The notes under the pieces: generated by a model
Seen by the model: only the letters and a program-made list of their open reading frames with translations
Told to the model about the DNA's origin: nothing
The model's database searches: none
Source: Streptomyces sp. NBC_00775
GTDB lineage: Bacteria; Actinomycetota; Actinomycetes; Streptomycetales; Streptomycetaceae
Length of the DNA: 64,000 bases
Assembly: GCF_036347135.1 (NCBI RefSeq)
Contig: NZ_CP108938.1
Span: forward strand, 992,001 to 1,056,000
Reading direction: 5' to 3'
Program-made: the position numbers and the translations under genes
In this document: positions 21,573 through 29,655 of the stretch, in pieces
How positions within the stretch are numbered: the first letter of the stretch is position 1
Layout of the letters: every line of letters starts with the position of its first letter

Positions 21573-21686
21573 CAGCCAGCGGGGCCGATGGGCGACCCGG
21601 TGCGGTCACCCGTCGGCCCCCATGGGGCGGATGCGTCCTCCGTCGGATGCCCCCGTGAGTGTGCGCTCAGGAGCGTGAATGGCCGC

Positions 21687-21896
21687 TCAGGAGTAGGGCG
21701 ACGGCTCCGGAACCGGGTCGGGGCCCGGCGGCTTCGGGATCGGAGACGGAGGCGGAGACGGGACAGGCTCCGGGGAGGGACCCGGGTTCGGGCTCGGGTC
21801 CGGGAACGGCGGCGGCTCCGGGAAGGGCTGCGGGTGGTCGGGGCCCGGGCCCGGGGTGGGGCTCGGCTTCACCGGGTCGGGGATCGGATGCGTCAT
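21687..21896 (-). CDS. Small proline-rich protein
   Basis: 69 residues made almost wholly of Pro with Asp, Gly, Ser and Glu (P-x-P repeats), no Cys and no hydrophobic segment. GGAGGACACC directly before the ATG supports translation, and the repeat is in register with this frame only. It is probably an unfolded cytoplasmic protein; no function recognised. Confidence 0.55.
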   Translation of the reverse strand: MTHPIPDPVKPSPTPGPGPDHPQPFPEPPPFPDPSPNPGPSPEPVPSPPPSPIPKPPGPDPVPEPSPYS

Positions 21897-22000
21897 GGTG
21901 TCCTCCAGCCAGTCGTACGTCGGCCCTGGACTTGTCCCACGCTACCCGGCCCCCGCACGCCCACTCACCCCGTCGCGCGAGGGATGCGGGCCAGGTGGGC

Positions 22001-22699
22001 CTACTGGACGTGCGCCACCCTGCCCGGCCGACCGTCCCGCGCCGCTTCGGCCCCGGCGGCCAGCCCCAGGCGGGGGCTGGACAGAACCGGGGTCGAGGTC
22101 ACGGCCAGCTGCTGGGCCGGAGTCATGGACGCCTGGGCGAGGATGATCGCGTCGGCGTCGGTGACCGCGTCGGCGGCGGCCGCCACGACGTGGGCGGAGC
22201 CGTCGATGTCGCCCGCTTCGAAAAGCGCCCATGCGCCCTCGACCAGCACCGTACGGACGTCGACCGGGCGCCCGGCGCTCCGGGCCTCCTCCTCGACGAG
22301 AGCGACGGTCGGCTCCAGGGTGCTCTCCACCGTCGCGAGAACGACGACGCGCGGGCCCAGGGCCACCGCGGCGGCGGCCATCGGGCGGTCCACTCGGAGC
22401 ACGGGCACCGCCCCGGCGCCGGCCCGCTCCGCCACATCGCCGATGGTCGAGCAGGTGCACAGCACGGCCCCGGCCCCCTCCGCGACGGCCTGGTCGAGCA
22501 GCGCCCGTACCTCGTCGGCCACCGCTTCGGGACCCTCGCGCCGGGCCCGGGCCAGCAGCTCCTCGACGACCACGTGCCGCAGTTCCAGCCCCGGGTGGTC
22601 CTCGTCGCGCAGCGTGTCGAAGACGGGAACGTGCAAAGGCGAGGTGTGCAGCAGGGCGAGCGGTCCGCGCCGGGACATCACCGGCAGGCTCTCCGTCAT
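22001..22699 (-). CDS. Aspartate/glutamate racemase-superfamily protein
   Basis: 232 residues. LLHTSPLHVPVFDTLRDE at the N-terminus and AEGAGAVLCTCSTIGDVAE with a Cys in the first catalytic position resemble the Asp/Glu racemase fold. In the second half, the place where a catalytic Cys is expected reads AIILAQASMTPAQQ, with Ala or Ser instead, so racemisation by the two-Cys mechanism is doubtful. The start ATG shares one base with the stop of the upstream GNAT gene (TGATG), indicating coupling. The frame runs on to 22813, but without a start as good. Confidence 0.7.
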   Translation of the reverse strand: MTESLPVMSRRGPLALLHTSPLHVPVFDTLRDEDHPGLELRHVVVEELLARARREGPEAVADEVRALLDQAVAEGAGAVLCTCSTIGDVAERAGAGAVPVLRVDRPMAAAAVALGPRVVVLATVESTLEPTVALVEEEARSAGRPVDVRTVLVEGAWALFEAGDIDGSAHVVAAAADAVTDADAIILAQASMTPAQQLAVTSTPVLSSPRLGLAAGAEAARDGRPGRVAHVQ

Positions 22700-23043
22700 C
22701 AGAAACGCCCCGGGTGCGCCTTGAGCCACTCCACCGCCGCTTCCAGCAGCCGCGGGTCGGCCGCCGGCGCCTCCTCGGGGTGGCGTGCCGCCCACTTCAC
22801 GACGTACGGGCACAGCGGGGCGACCACGATGCCCTCGCGCGCGGCGATGGCGTACAGCTCACGGGCGAGAGAACCCGCGATGCCCTGGCCCTCGTGCTCG
22901 GGTTCCACGATGGTGTGCACGGGGACGAGGGCGCGGGCGGGCGCTTCGAGGACGAAGTACGCGATGTGGCCGACGACTTCCTCCCCGGCGAACGCCTCCA
23001 GGCGACCGCCCGCCCGGTCGTCGCGGATCTCTGTGTCACTCAT
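22699..23043 (-). CDS. GNAT-family N-acetyltransferase, YjdJ-like
   Basis: 114 residues, matching the short single-domain GNAT family. RLEAFAGEEVVGHIAYFVLE, VHTIVEPEHEGQGIAGSLARELYAIA (acetyl-CoA pyrophosphate loop) and the late PLCPYVVKWAARHPE segment are characteristic. GAGGAG seven bases before ATG at 23043 fixes the start. Substrate unknown. It is coupled to the racemase-like gene and lies 56 bp after panD, so the three may form one unit. Confidence 0.88.
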   Translation of the reverse strand: MSDTEIRDDRAGGRLEAFAGEEVVGHIAYFVLEAPARALVPVHTIVEPEHEGQGIAGSLARELYAIAAREGIVVAPLCPYVVKWAARHPEEAPAADPRLLEAAVEWLKAHPGRF

Positions 23044-23099
23044 GAACAACTCCTCGGGTCGTCAGGTCCGCCGCGTCCTCGGCCGCCGTCGGTCGGGGT

Positions 23100-23519
23100 T
23101 CAGACGGTGACCGCCTGCGGGCTGCGCTCCTGGTCCGAGCCCGGTACCGGCTCGGACGGATCGGCGCCGAGGGCCACGATCCGGTTGTCGTGGTCCACGT
23201 GCACGACCCGCGGCCGCAGCGCCCGCGCCTCGGCATCGGAGACCTGAGCGTAACTGATGATGATCACCAGATCTCCGGGATGGACGAGATGGGCCGCCGC
23301 CCCGTTGATGCCGATGACTCCGGAGCCGCGCTCGCCCTCGATGACGTACGTCTCCAGGCGGGCGCCGTTGCTGATGTCGACGATGTGGACGAGTTCGCCC
23401 GGCAGCAGATCGGCGGCGTCGAGCAGGTCGGCGTCGATGGTGACGGACCCGACGTAGTGCAGGTCGGCCTGGGTGACCGTGGCACGGTGGATCTTGGACT
23501 TGAACATGGTGCGCAGCAT
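23100..23519 (-). CDS. panD: Aspartate 1-decarboxylase precursor
   Basis: 139 residues. Pyruvoyl enzyme that makes beta-alanine for pantothenate and coenzyme A. The N-terminus [25 protein letters not shown] contains the Gly24-Ser25 self-cleavage site (written here in full motif form only to that point), followed by [28 protein letters not shown] in the core. The length and C-terminal polar tail are normal for actinobacteria. GGGAG lies seven bases before the ATG. Confidence 0.95.
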   Translation of the reverse strand: MLRTMFKSKIHRATVTQADLHYVGSVTIDADLLDAADLLPGELVHIVDISNGARLETYVIEGERGSGVIGINGAAAHLVHPGDLVIIISYAQVSDAEARALRPRVVHVDHDNRIVALGADPSEPVPGSDQERSPQAVTV

Positions 23520-23729
23520 GGAGGTACTCCCGGACATAGGCTCCCTGCCTGCGTTTTTGCAGGTCAAGGGCTGTTTCCTCACCTTATCCACAACGACGGC
23601 GACCAGCCTACGCACCCGCCTTCACTGGCCTCCGTGACCTTCGCCACTGCCATCCTGCACGGTTCAGTTGTCTGCGCTGGCGGGACCGCCCTGCAGCCAC
23701 GGCTCCCCCCCGAGGAAACGCGCTCCATC

Positions 23730-23843
23730 CCCAAGCAGCGACTGAGCCGTCAACCGACCGAGTCTCTGCTCATGGACACCGCAGAGGTCGCTGCGTTGCT
23801 TCACATGTCCAGGAGCCGGGTCTACAAGGAAGCCTCCACGACT
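23730..23843 (+). pseudogene. Truncated helix-turn-helix (excisionase/AlpA-like) gene remnant
   Basis: In frame with ATG 23772 the sequence encodes MDTAEVAALLHMSRSRVYKE, the first half of an excisionase- or AlpA-type winged helix-turn-helix that normally continues with IRxGxLP. The match stops at about 23840, where the sequence becomes the 3' end of the convergent alcohol dehydrogenase gene. The 3' half is therefore missing. Such proteins usually sit beside integrases of actinomycete mobile elements. It marks one edge of the 23.8-38 kb island. Confidence 0.55.
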
Positions 23844-24883
23844 TTTCCAGCGCTTGACTCGCGGTGCAGCACGACCTTGAGCGCCCCGGTGTCGGTGCCG
23901 TGGGAGAAGACCTCGTAGGCCTCCTCCATCCGGTCGAGGCCGAAGGTGTGGGTGACGAGCGGGGAGACGCGCAGGCGTCCGGACGTCACCAGGTCGAGCA
24001 TCCAGGGAATGGAGGAAGTGTCGACCTGACCGGTGCTGATCGTCACGTTCTTGCGCCACAGTGCCTCGAGGTGGAGCGTGGCCGGCTTGCCGTGCATGCC
24101 GATGTTGGCGATGCGCCCGCCCGGCCGCACAACCCGGGTGCAGAGGACGAAGCTGTCGGGATCTCCTGCGGCCTCGATGACCACGTCGGCGCCGAGCCCC
24201 TCGGCCAGATCGGCGATCAGCCGCCCGGGCAGCTCGGCGGCGTCGGCACCCAGGCGGGTGGCTGCTTCCAGCCGGGAAGGAGACAGGTCCACCGCGATGA
24301 TTCTGCGGGGCGAGTAGATCCGCGCGGTGATAACCGCCGCAAGCCCCACGGGCCCGGCACCCACCACGACCACGGTGTCCCCGGATTCCACGTGTCCGTT
24401 CCGCACCCCGACCTCGTAGGCGGTGGGGAGGAGTTCGGCGAGCAGGACGGCGTCATCGAGCGCCAGGGTGCCGGGCCGCCGGTGGGTGGAATGGTCGGCG
24501 AAGGGCACCCGCACGAACTCGGCTTGTGTCCCGTTGATCAGATTTCCCAGAATCCATCCGCCCCCGCCGCGGCACTGTCCGTACATGCTGTCCTGGCAGA
24601 ACCGGCAGCGGCCGCAAGCCGAGACGGACGGCACGATCACCTGCTCCCCCGCGCGGACGGAGTGAACCTCGCGGCCGACGTCCACTACTTCGCCGACGGC
24701 CTCGTGGCCGAGGACCGTCCCTGGCTTCACCTCGGGGAGCTCTCCGCGCACGATGTGCAGGTCAGTACCGCAGACGGTGGTGGCATCGACCCGCACGATC
24801 ACGTCGGTCGGATCCTCGATCACCGGATCCGTGACCGTGTCCCAGGAGGTCTGTTCGGGGCCGTGGTAGACGAATGCTCGCAT
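23822..24883 (-). CDS. Zinc-dependent alcohol dehydrogenase (paralogue 1)
   Basis: 353 residues of the medium-chain dehydrogenase family. The catalytic zinc Cys lies in TVCGTDLH and the GHEAVGEV signature follows. Four structural-zinc Cys are in CGRCRFCQDSMYGQC, and VVVVGAGPVGLAAV is the cofactor loop. The C-terminus after VVLHRES differs from the usual end and runs into the helix-turn-helix remnant, so the last residues may have been altered at a junction. The ATG at 24883 is preceded by GAGGGAGC. It closely resembles the gene at 33773-34843. In actinobacteria such genes accompany hypoxia/dormancy regulons. Confidence 0.9.
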   Translation of the reverse strand: MRAFVYHGPEQTSWDTVTDPVIEDPTDVIVRVDATTVCGTDLHIVRGELPEVKPGTVLGHEAVGEVVDVGREVHSVRAGEQVIVPSVSACGRCRFCQDSMYGQCRGGGGWILGNLINGTQAEFVRVPFADHSTHRRPGTLALDDAVLLAELLPTAYEVGVRNGHVESGDTVVVVGAGPVGLAAVITARIYSPRRIIAVDLSPSRLEAATRLGADAAELPGRLIADLAEGLGADVVIEAAGDPDSFVLCTRVVRPGGRIANIGMHGKPATLHLEALWRKNVTISTGQVDTSSIPWMLDLVTSGRLRVSPLVTHTFGLDRMEEAYEVFSHGTDTGALKVVLHRESSAGKVVEASL

Positions 24884-24938
24884 GGTGCTCCCTCGGCTGC
24901 CCCCTTCCACCGTCGCCCGCGAAGGACTACCGGGCAAC

Positions 24939-24954
24939 AGGGACTGTCGGGCTC
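24939..24954. promoter_or_regulatory. Candidate OsdR/DevR-like dyad, alcohol dehydrogenase 1
   Basis: AGGGAC-TGTC-GGGCTC, an imperfect dyad about 55 bp before the alcohol dehydrogenase start, in the short gap after the kinase gene. Confidence 0.35.
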
Positions 24955-25050
24955 TTTCGAGGGCAGCAGCCGCTCAGGTCGTCCGGGCCCTCCTGAGGAG
25001 GCCGTCCACTCCGGCACACAGGTCGCCGCCGCATGGTCGCAGTTCGCCTC

Positions 25051-26637
25051 CTAATCCGGCTCCATGTAGGGGCGGCGAAAGACCGGGGCCTGGTCGGTGG
25101 CGTAAGGGCGTACGGCTGTCATCGCCCGGACGACCGCGGCCTCCAGGGGGCCGCTCGTGTCGACGACGACGGCTTCCGGCCATGGCGGTTCCGTGGCCGC
25201 CATGGCGGCGGCCACGTCCAGGCCGGCGTCGGATGCCCCGACCGTGCGGGTGGTCAGGCGGGTGGCCGACACATCGCCCGGAACCTGGCAGTGCAGGGCC
25301 ACCAGGTCGGCGCTGGCGTGTTCGGCCATGCGCAGGGCGGCTTCACGCTGTCCCGCATTGGACCAGGTGGCATCCAGGACGACGGACTCACCACAGGACA
25401 GCAGGGCGGATGCGCGGTCGAGCAGGGCCGCGTAGGTCTTGTTGGTCCACTCCGGCGTGTACAGGCCTTCGCCATAGCCGGCGGGCGCGGGCTCCTCGGC
25501 CGGGATGCCCGCCAGCTCCTTGCGGAGACGGTCGCTGCTGAGCAGTGTGACTCCCAGGCGGTCGGCCAGTGCGCCGGAGAGCGTGGACTTCCCGCTGCCC
25601 GGGAGCCCGCCGACGAGCGTCAGGCCGACAGCGGACGTACGCAGGTGGCGCAGGGTGGTTGTGATCAGTCGGCGTGCCGCAGCCTGCGCGCCCGGCGCGC
25701 CCTGGCGTGACTGGATCAGCGCGACCTTGGCACGGACGAACGCGCGGTAGGCGACGTAGTGGTGACGAAGAGAGGGCGGTGCCGGGTCGCCGGAGTACTC
25801 GCTGTACTCGGCGAGGAAGAACGCCGCGGCTTCCGGGACGCCCAGCTGTTCCAGGTCCATGGCGAGGAAGGCGGCATCGTCGAGGCCGTCGACATAGCGC
25901 AGCCGGTCGTCGAACTCCAGACAGTCCAGGACGCGGGGGCCGTCGTCGAGACAGAAGATGTCGTCGGCGAGCAGGTCGCCGTGGCCGTCGACCACCCGCC
26001 CCTGCTCGATGCGCATGTCGAAAAGCTGCTTGCGGCCGGCGAGATAGCCGCGCACCAGCCGCTCGATCTCCTCCACGCCGTCGGGCGCGAGGCCTTCGTC
26101 GGCCAGCGCGCGGGCCTGCGCGAAGCTCGCCTCCCACCGCGACGACAGAGCATCCCGCGTCCCCTGCTCGTCCACATCCCGGCTGCGGGACGTCTCGGCG
26201 TGACGGGTGGCGAGCAGCCGGGCGACAGCCCGCAGGGCATCGTCAACGGCCCTGCCTTCTCTCACCAGCCGGGAGAGGCGGCGCTCCGCCGGCATACGGC
26301 GCATCACGACGACGGGTTCGGGCGTATCCGTGTCCGGGCTGTGGAATTCCCCCAGCCCGAGGTAGACGTCGGGGGCGAAGCGACGGTTGAGGGCGACTTC
26401 CCGCTCGCACGTGGCCCGGCGAGCCGCCACGGCGGTGTAGTCCAGGAACTTCAGGTCAACCGGTTTCTTGATCTTGTAGGCGCGATCCCCGACGAAGAAC
26501 ACCACCGCGGTATGGGTCTCACGTACCTCCGCACGCGGGAGCGGCGGAGTCTGTGGGGCAGCGCTGTGCCGAAGGACGGACGCCTCGGTCCGATACGCCG
26601 GCGTCATCGGCTCCCCGTCGCGGCTCAGCTCAGTCAT
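25051..26637 (-). CDS. APH-like/P-loop kinase fusion, Rv2004c-like
   Basis: 528 residues. The N-terminal 300 resemble an aminoglycoside-phosphotransferase-like kinase: FFVGDRAYKIKKPVDLKFLDY, REVALNRRFAPDVYLG, and a catalytic region VVDGHGDLLADDIFCLDD followed by VLDCLEFDDRLRYVD. The C-terminal 180 are a separate P-loop nucleotide kinase with GGLPGSGKST near residue 346. The same fusion is found in the mycobacterial DosR regulon (Rv2004c). The substrate is unknown. It starts 8 bp inside the upstream universal stress gene, so the two are coupled. An in-frame ATG at 26607 after GGGGAG is an alternative start. Confidence 0.82.
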   Translation of the reverse strand: MTELSRDGEPMTPAYRTEASVLRHSAAPQTPPLPRAEVRETHTAVVFFVGDRAYKIKKPVDLKFLDYTAVAARRATCEREVALNRRFAPDVYLGLGEFHSPDTDTPEPVVVMRRMPAERRLSRLVREGRAVDDALRAVARLLATRHAETSRSRDVDEQGTRDALSSRWEASFAQARALADEGLAPDGVEEIERLVRGYLAGRKQLFDMRIEQGRVVDGHGDLLADDIFCLDDGPRVLDCLEFDDRLRYVDGLDDAAFLAMDLEQLGVPEAAAFFLAEYSEYSGDPAPPSLRHHYVAYRAFVRAKVALIQSRQGAPGAQAAARRLITTTLRHLRTSAVGLTLVGGLPGSGKSTLSGALADRLGVTLLSSDRLRKELAGIPAEEPAPAGYGEGLYTPEWTNKTYAALLDRASALLSCGESVVLDATWSNAGQREAALRMAEHASADLVALHCQVPGDVSATRLTTRTVGASDAGLDVAAAMAATEPPWPEAVVVDTSGPLEAAVVRAMTAVRPYATDQAPVFRRPYMEPD

Positions 26638-27505
26638 GGGGGACGACGGCGACAGGGCAGCGCGCGTGGTGGGCGGCGGCCTGGGCTACGGGGCCCACGC
26701 GTGGTACCAGGCCGGGACGGTGCTTGCGTCGGCCGACGACCAGCAGCCCGGCGCCGTCGGCGGCCCGTACGACGGCCTTGGCGGGGCTTTCGAGAACGAT
26801 GAGGTCGGCGACCTCGACGCCCGGGAACTTCTCGCGCCAGGGGCGGAGGGCCTGGCTCAGGTCCTTCTGTGCCTCATGCTTGATCTCTTCGGTGACGTCG
26901 TGGTCCACGCCCCAGGGAACGTAAGCGTTGACGGGCAGGCTCCGGCCATGGACGACCCGGAGGGGCACGCCCCGCGCCGCGGCGCTGCCGAAGGCGAATT
27001 CGAGCAGGTCGTCGCATGGGCCATGCAGTTTCAATGCCACCACTACGCTGCCCGCCGTACGTGGAGGGGGCAGTGGACCCGTTTCGTTGGTTTCGGCACG
27101 TACCAGGACCACCGGCCCCTCGGCCCGTGCCACAACGGCCATGCTGATGTCGCCCAGGAAATAGCTCCCGATGGCCCCCAGACCGCGCGAGCCGACCACG
27201 GTCATCTCGGACTCCGATGCCGCTTGCAGGAGTGCGTCCTGCGCGTCGTCGGCAACAAGATTGCCGACGATGGAGAGGCCCGGGTGTCGCGCCTGGAGCT
27301 CCGCCCGCGCGTTGTGCACGATGCGATTCGCCCAGTAGTTCTGATCCACCTCGGCGGGGATGCGGGTCTGTTCCGGCACCAGCAGGGGCCACGCATGCAG
27401 CAGACGCAGCGTGAGATTCCGCCGCTCGGCTTCGTCGGCTGCCCAATGGGCGGCGGCAAGGCTCTCGGGTGAGCCGTCGAGGCCCACGGTGACTGCTGAC
27501 TCCAT
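26630..27505 (-). CDS. Universal stress protein, two Usp domains
   Basis: 291 residues with tandem Usp domains. Each starts with a beta-strand and a V-x-x-x-x-D/H-type motif (VTVGLDGSPESLAAAHWAADEA; SVVVALKLHGPCDDLLEFAF). Domain 1 ends with VVGSRGLGAIGSYFLGD...GPVVLV and domain 2 with LLVVGRRKHRPGLVPRVGPVAQAAAHHARCPVAVV. The G-x2-G-x9-G(S/T) ATP site is only partly kept. Two-domain Usp proteins are typical of actinobacterial hypoxia regulons. The ATG at 27505 has GGAGGC about eight bases upstream. It is coupled to the kinase gene. Confidence 0.9.
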   Translation of the reverse strand: MESAVTVGLDGSPESLAAAHWAADEAERRNLTLRLLHAWPLLVPEQTRIPAEVDQNYWANRIVHNARAELQARHPGLSIVGNLVADDAQDALLQAASESEMTVVGSRGLGAIGSYFLGDISMAVVARAEGPVVLVRAETNETGPLPPPRTAGSVVVALKLHGPCDDLLEFAFGSAAARGVPLRVVHGRSLPVNAYVPWGVDHDVTEEIKHEAQKDLSQALRPWREKFPGVEVADLIVLESPAKAVVRAADGAGLLVVGRRKHRPGLVPRVGPVAQAAAHHARCPVAVVPHD

Positions 27506-27737
27506 GGCGACTGCCTCCGTCGGTTGCTTCTCATCCGAGGAGTACCCGAAATCTTCTTGCGGCGCATGCGGACACCGGTGCGGCAGGGCTCGGGCCGGCG
27601 CAGGGTCCAGCCCAAGGAGGAGGTCTTGGACCAACGCCTTGAAAGCCGGCCTCCTCGTCGTGGAGGCCCGCAGGCGACGTGGGTACGGGCTCGTACCGGG
27701 CTCGTACCCTCGTGATCCGTACATACCTGACCAGCGG

Positions 27738-27773
27738 CCGGGCCCGGAGGTTGGGCCCGGAGGCTGGGCCCGG
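27738..27773. repeat. Short tandem repeat between the two Usp genes
   Basis: The unit GGGCCCGGAGGYT occurs twice and is followed by a partial third copy (GGGCCCGG), just beyond the stop of the second Usp gene. It may act as a termination or spacer sequence. Confidence 0.5.
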
Positions 27774-27780
27774 CGCACTG

Positions 27781-28656
27781 TCACGCGCCCTGCGGCACGA
27801 TCGCCACCGGGCAGTCCGCGTGATGCAGCAGGGTGTGCCCCACTGGGCCGAGCTGAAAGCCGAAGTGGCTGTGCCTGCGCTGGGCCCCGATGACCACAAG
27901 GTCCGCGGCGGCGGAGCGGTGCAGGAGCACGTTGCGGGCCGGCCCTTCGACCGTCGTCCAGTGGACCCGGACACCCGGATGGTCTGCCACCGCGTCGTGG
28001 AGCACGGCGTCGAGCAGGACCGATGCCCGCTCCTCGTGATGGTGCTCCGGTTCGTCGGCGAGCCGGGGATGGTCAGTCGTCTCGTACGAGGGGCAGCGCC
28101 AGGCACGTACGACATCGAGCGTGCACTTGCGCGCCTCGGCCTCGCGGAAGGCGAACCGCACCGCCTCCACACCGGTGGAAGGGTCTCCCGCACCGAGCAG
28201 GATCCGCTCGTGGGTGCCCTCCAGTCCGGCCTTGTCGCCGCGGACCACGATCACCGGGCAATGGGCTCGAGCCGCCACCCCCAGGCCGACCGAGCCGAGG
28301 AGAAGGCCCTTGAGCTCGCCGCGGCCGCGTGATCCCGTCACGAGAGCCGTCGCACTGCCGCCTTCGCGCAGCAGCGCGGACACCGCCTCTTCAGGCAGTA
28401 GCTCGGCCGAGACCTTCACCTCCGGGTTCCGCCGTCGGGCGCGCTCCGCCGCGGATCCGACGATGTTCTCCGCCATCACCTGCTCAGAGGGACGTTCCCG
28501 GCTGCCCGGTAGCGCGGCGCTTTCGCAGCGCTTCCACAGTGACGCGTACACGAGCCGCAGCGGGAGACCGAGCCGGGCAGCTTCGTCCACTGCCCAGTCG
28601 ATCGCAAGAAGGCTTGAATCCGATCCGTCGACACCTACGACCAGGGGCAGTTCCAT
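27781..28656 (-). CDS. Universal stress protein, two Usp domains (second gene)
   Basis: 291 residues, again two Usp domains. Domain 1 runs from LVVGVDGSDSSLLAIDWAVDEA to ALVTGSRGRGELKGLLLGSVGLGVAARAHCPVIVV, with the G-x2-G-x9-G-S ATP motif intact. Domain 2 runs from RILLGAGDPSTGVEAVRFAFREA to LVVIGAQRRHSHFGFQLGPVGHTLLHHADCPVAIV. It resembles the neighbouring Usp gene but is clearly diverged. The ATG at 28656 is preceded by GGGAAAG. A candidate dyad lies 108 bp upstream. Confidence 0.9.
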   Translation of the reverse strand: MELPLVVGVDGSDSSLLAIDWAVDEAARLGLPLRLVYASLWKRCESAALPGSRERPSEQVMAENIVGSAAERARRRNPEVKVSAELLPEEAVSALLREGGSATALVTGSRGRGELKGLLLGSVGLGVAARAHCPVIVVRGDKAGLEGTHERILLGAGDPSTGVEAVRFAFREAEARKCTLDVVRAWRCPSYETTDHPRLADEPEHHHEERASVLLDAVLHDAVADHPGVRVHWTTVEGPARNVLLHRSAAADLVVIGAQRRHSHFGFQLGPVGHTLLHHADCPVAIVPQGA

Positions 28657-28763
28657 CTTTCCCACCGCCTTTCGTCCGACTGCGGACCTAGCACAGCCGA
28701 GGGGGTTCACTGTCACCGTCGCACCGTCGGCCGGGGGGAAGTAGGGGCGGTTCGACCCTTGCC

Positions 28764-28779
28764 GGGGACGTTCGGCCCG
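28764..28779. promoter_or_regulatory. Candidate OsdR/DevR-like dyad, second Usp gene
   Basis: GGGGAC-GTTC-GGCCCG, about 108 bp before the Usp start at 28656; the same shape as sites at 24939, 33001, 35050 and 37172. Confidence 0.4.
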
Positions 28780-28878
28780 TCCTGTCCCAGGCGGAGGGCC
28801 AGAGGACGGCCGCCCCCGGAGGAGCGAAGGGAGCCCGGGGACGCCCGCCTTCCCGGCTTCCGGTTCGGTTCAGACACC

Positions 28879-29085
28879 TCACCGGCCGACAGGAATACGG
28901 TGATCCGTGTCCGCCGGCCTCGACGGCGCTGCCGCTAGTGGCCTGCATACGCGAGGGCGCAGCAGCCGGACGGCGAGCGCGTCGAGCGCCGCCGCGGCGA
29001 CGAACGTCACGCCCATGGCCACAACGAGCAGCACCGCAAACAGCTTCCAGAATTCTGGCGTGAGACTCGTACCCACTGTCCTCAC
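28879..29085 (-). CDS. Small single-pass membrane protein
   Basis: About 68 residues. A hydrophobic helix (FWKLFAVLLVVAMGVTFVAAAALDAL) is followed by an Arg/Pro-rich, presumably cytoplasmic tail. GTG at 29085 is preceded by GAAGGGA; the frame is open to a TTG at 29124 with an acidic extension. No family is recognised. Small membrane proteins of this type recur among hypoxia-island genes. Confidence 0.5.
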   Translation of the reverse strand: MRTVGTSLTPEFWKLFAVLLVVAMGVTFVAAAALDALAVRLLRPRVCRPLAAAPSRPADTDHRIPVGR

Positions 29086-29655
29086 TCCCTTCGAGTCGGC
29101 GTCGCTTCCTTCACTCTCAGCCAACTCCGATAGAGGACACGGCGCATGAGCCGAGCGGCTCGATCTGAGGTATGGAAGGGCCCTTGCGCCGCCGAAGCCC
29201 GCGCGCGGCGGCCTTGTGCACCGCGTCTGTCGAGCGGCTCACGGCTGCTGGTGTTCAGCACCGTTGATGTGAGGTGTGGATGTCAGCGGCTGAACATCTC
29301 CGGAGGCGGGCAGCGCTCCAGGGCATCGTGCGGGCGATCGGCCCAGCGCCACCAGGCGTGTCGGCTGGCGCAGTCCCGGACGACGCGACAGGTCCGCTTG
29401 CCGTCGTCCTCGACGAGCGGACGGCCCACGGCCGGACTGGTCGCCCGGGGGCCAGGTGCCCGCCTAGTCCGGCAGGTACGCGGCAGTCTCGGTGCGGCGT
29501 CCCCCTCCGCGCCGCCCGCCGACCTGCGTGTGCGCTCAAGGAGAGATACAAGTGAGGAAAGGAGCCGACGCGACGGGATGCGACGTTTCGCCGCCCTGCG
29601 GCCTCTGCTGTGTCTCCCCAGGACCCGAGAGTCTGGGGGGCAGGATGGGCGATGA
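29086..29655. other. 570-bp region before the phosphatase gene, no confident gene
   Basis: Short frames exist on both strands but none has convincing codon bias plus a ribosome-binding site. A minus-strand frame ending at 29283 (CRVVRDCASRHAWWRWADRP...) has Trp-rich, natural-looking composition and might be a decayed gene end; it is not called. Confidence 0.4.
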
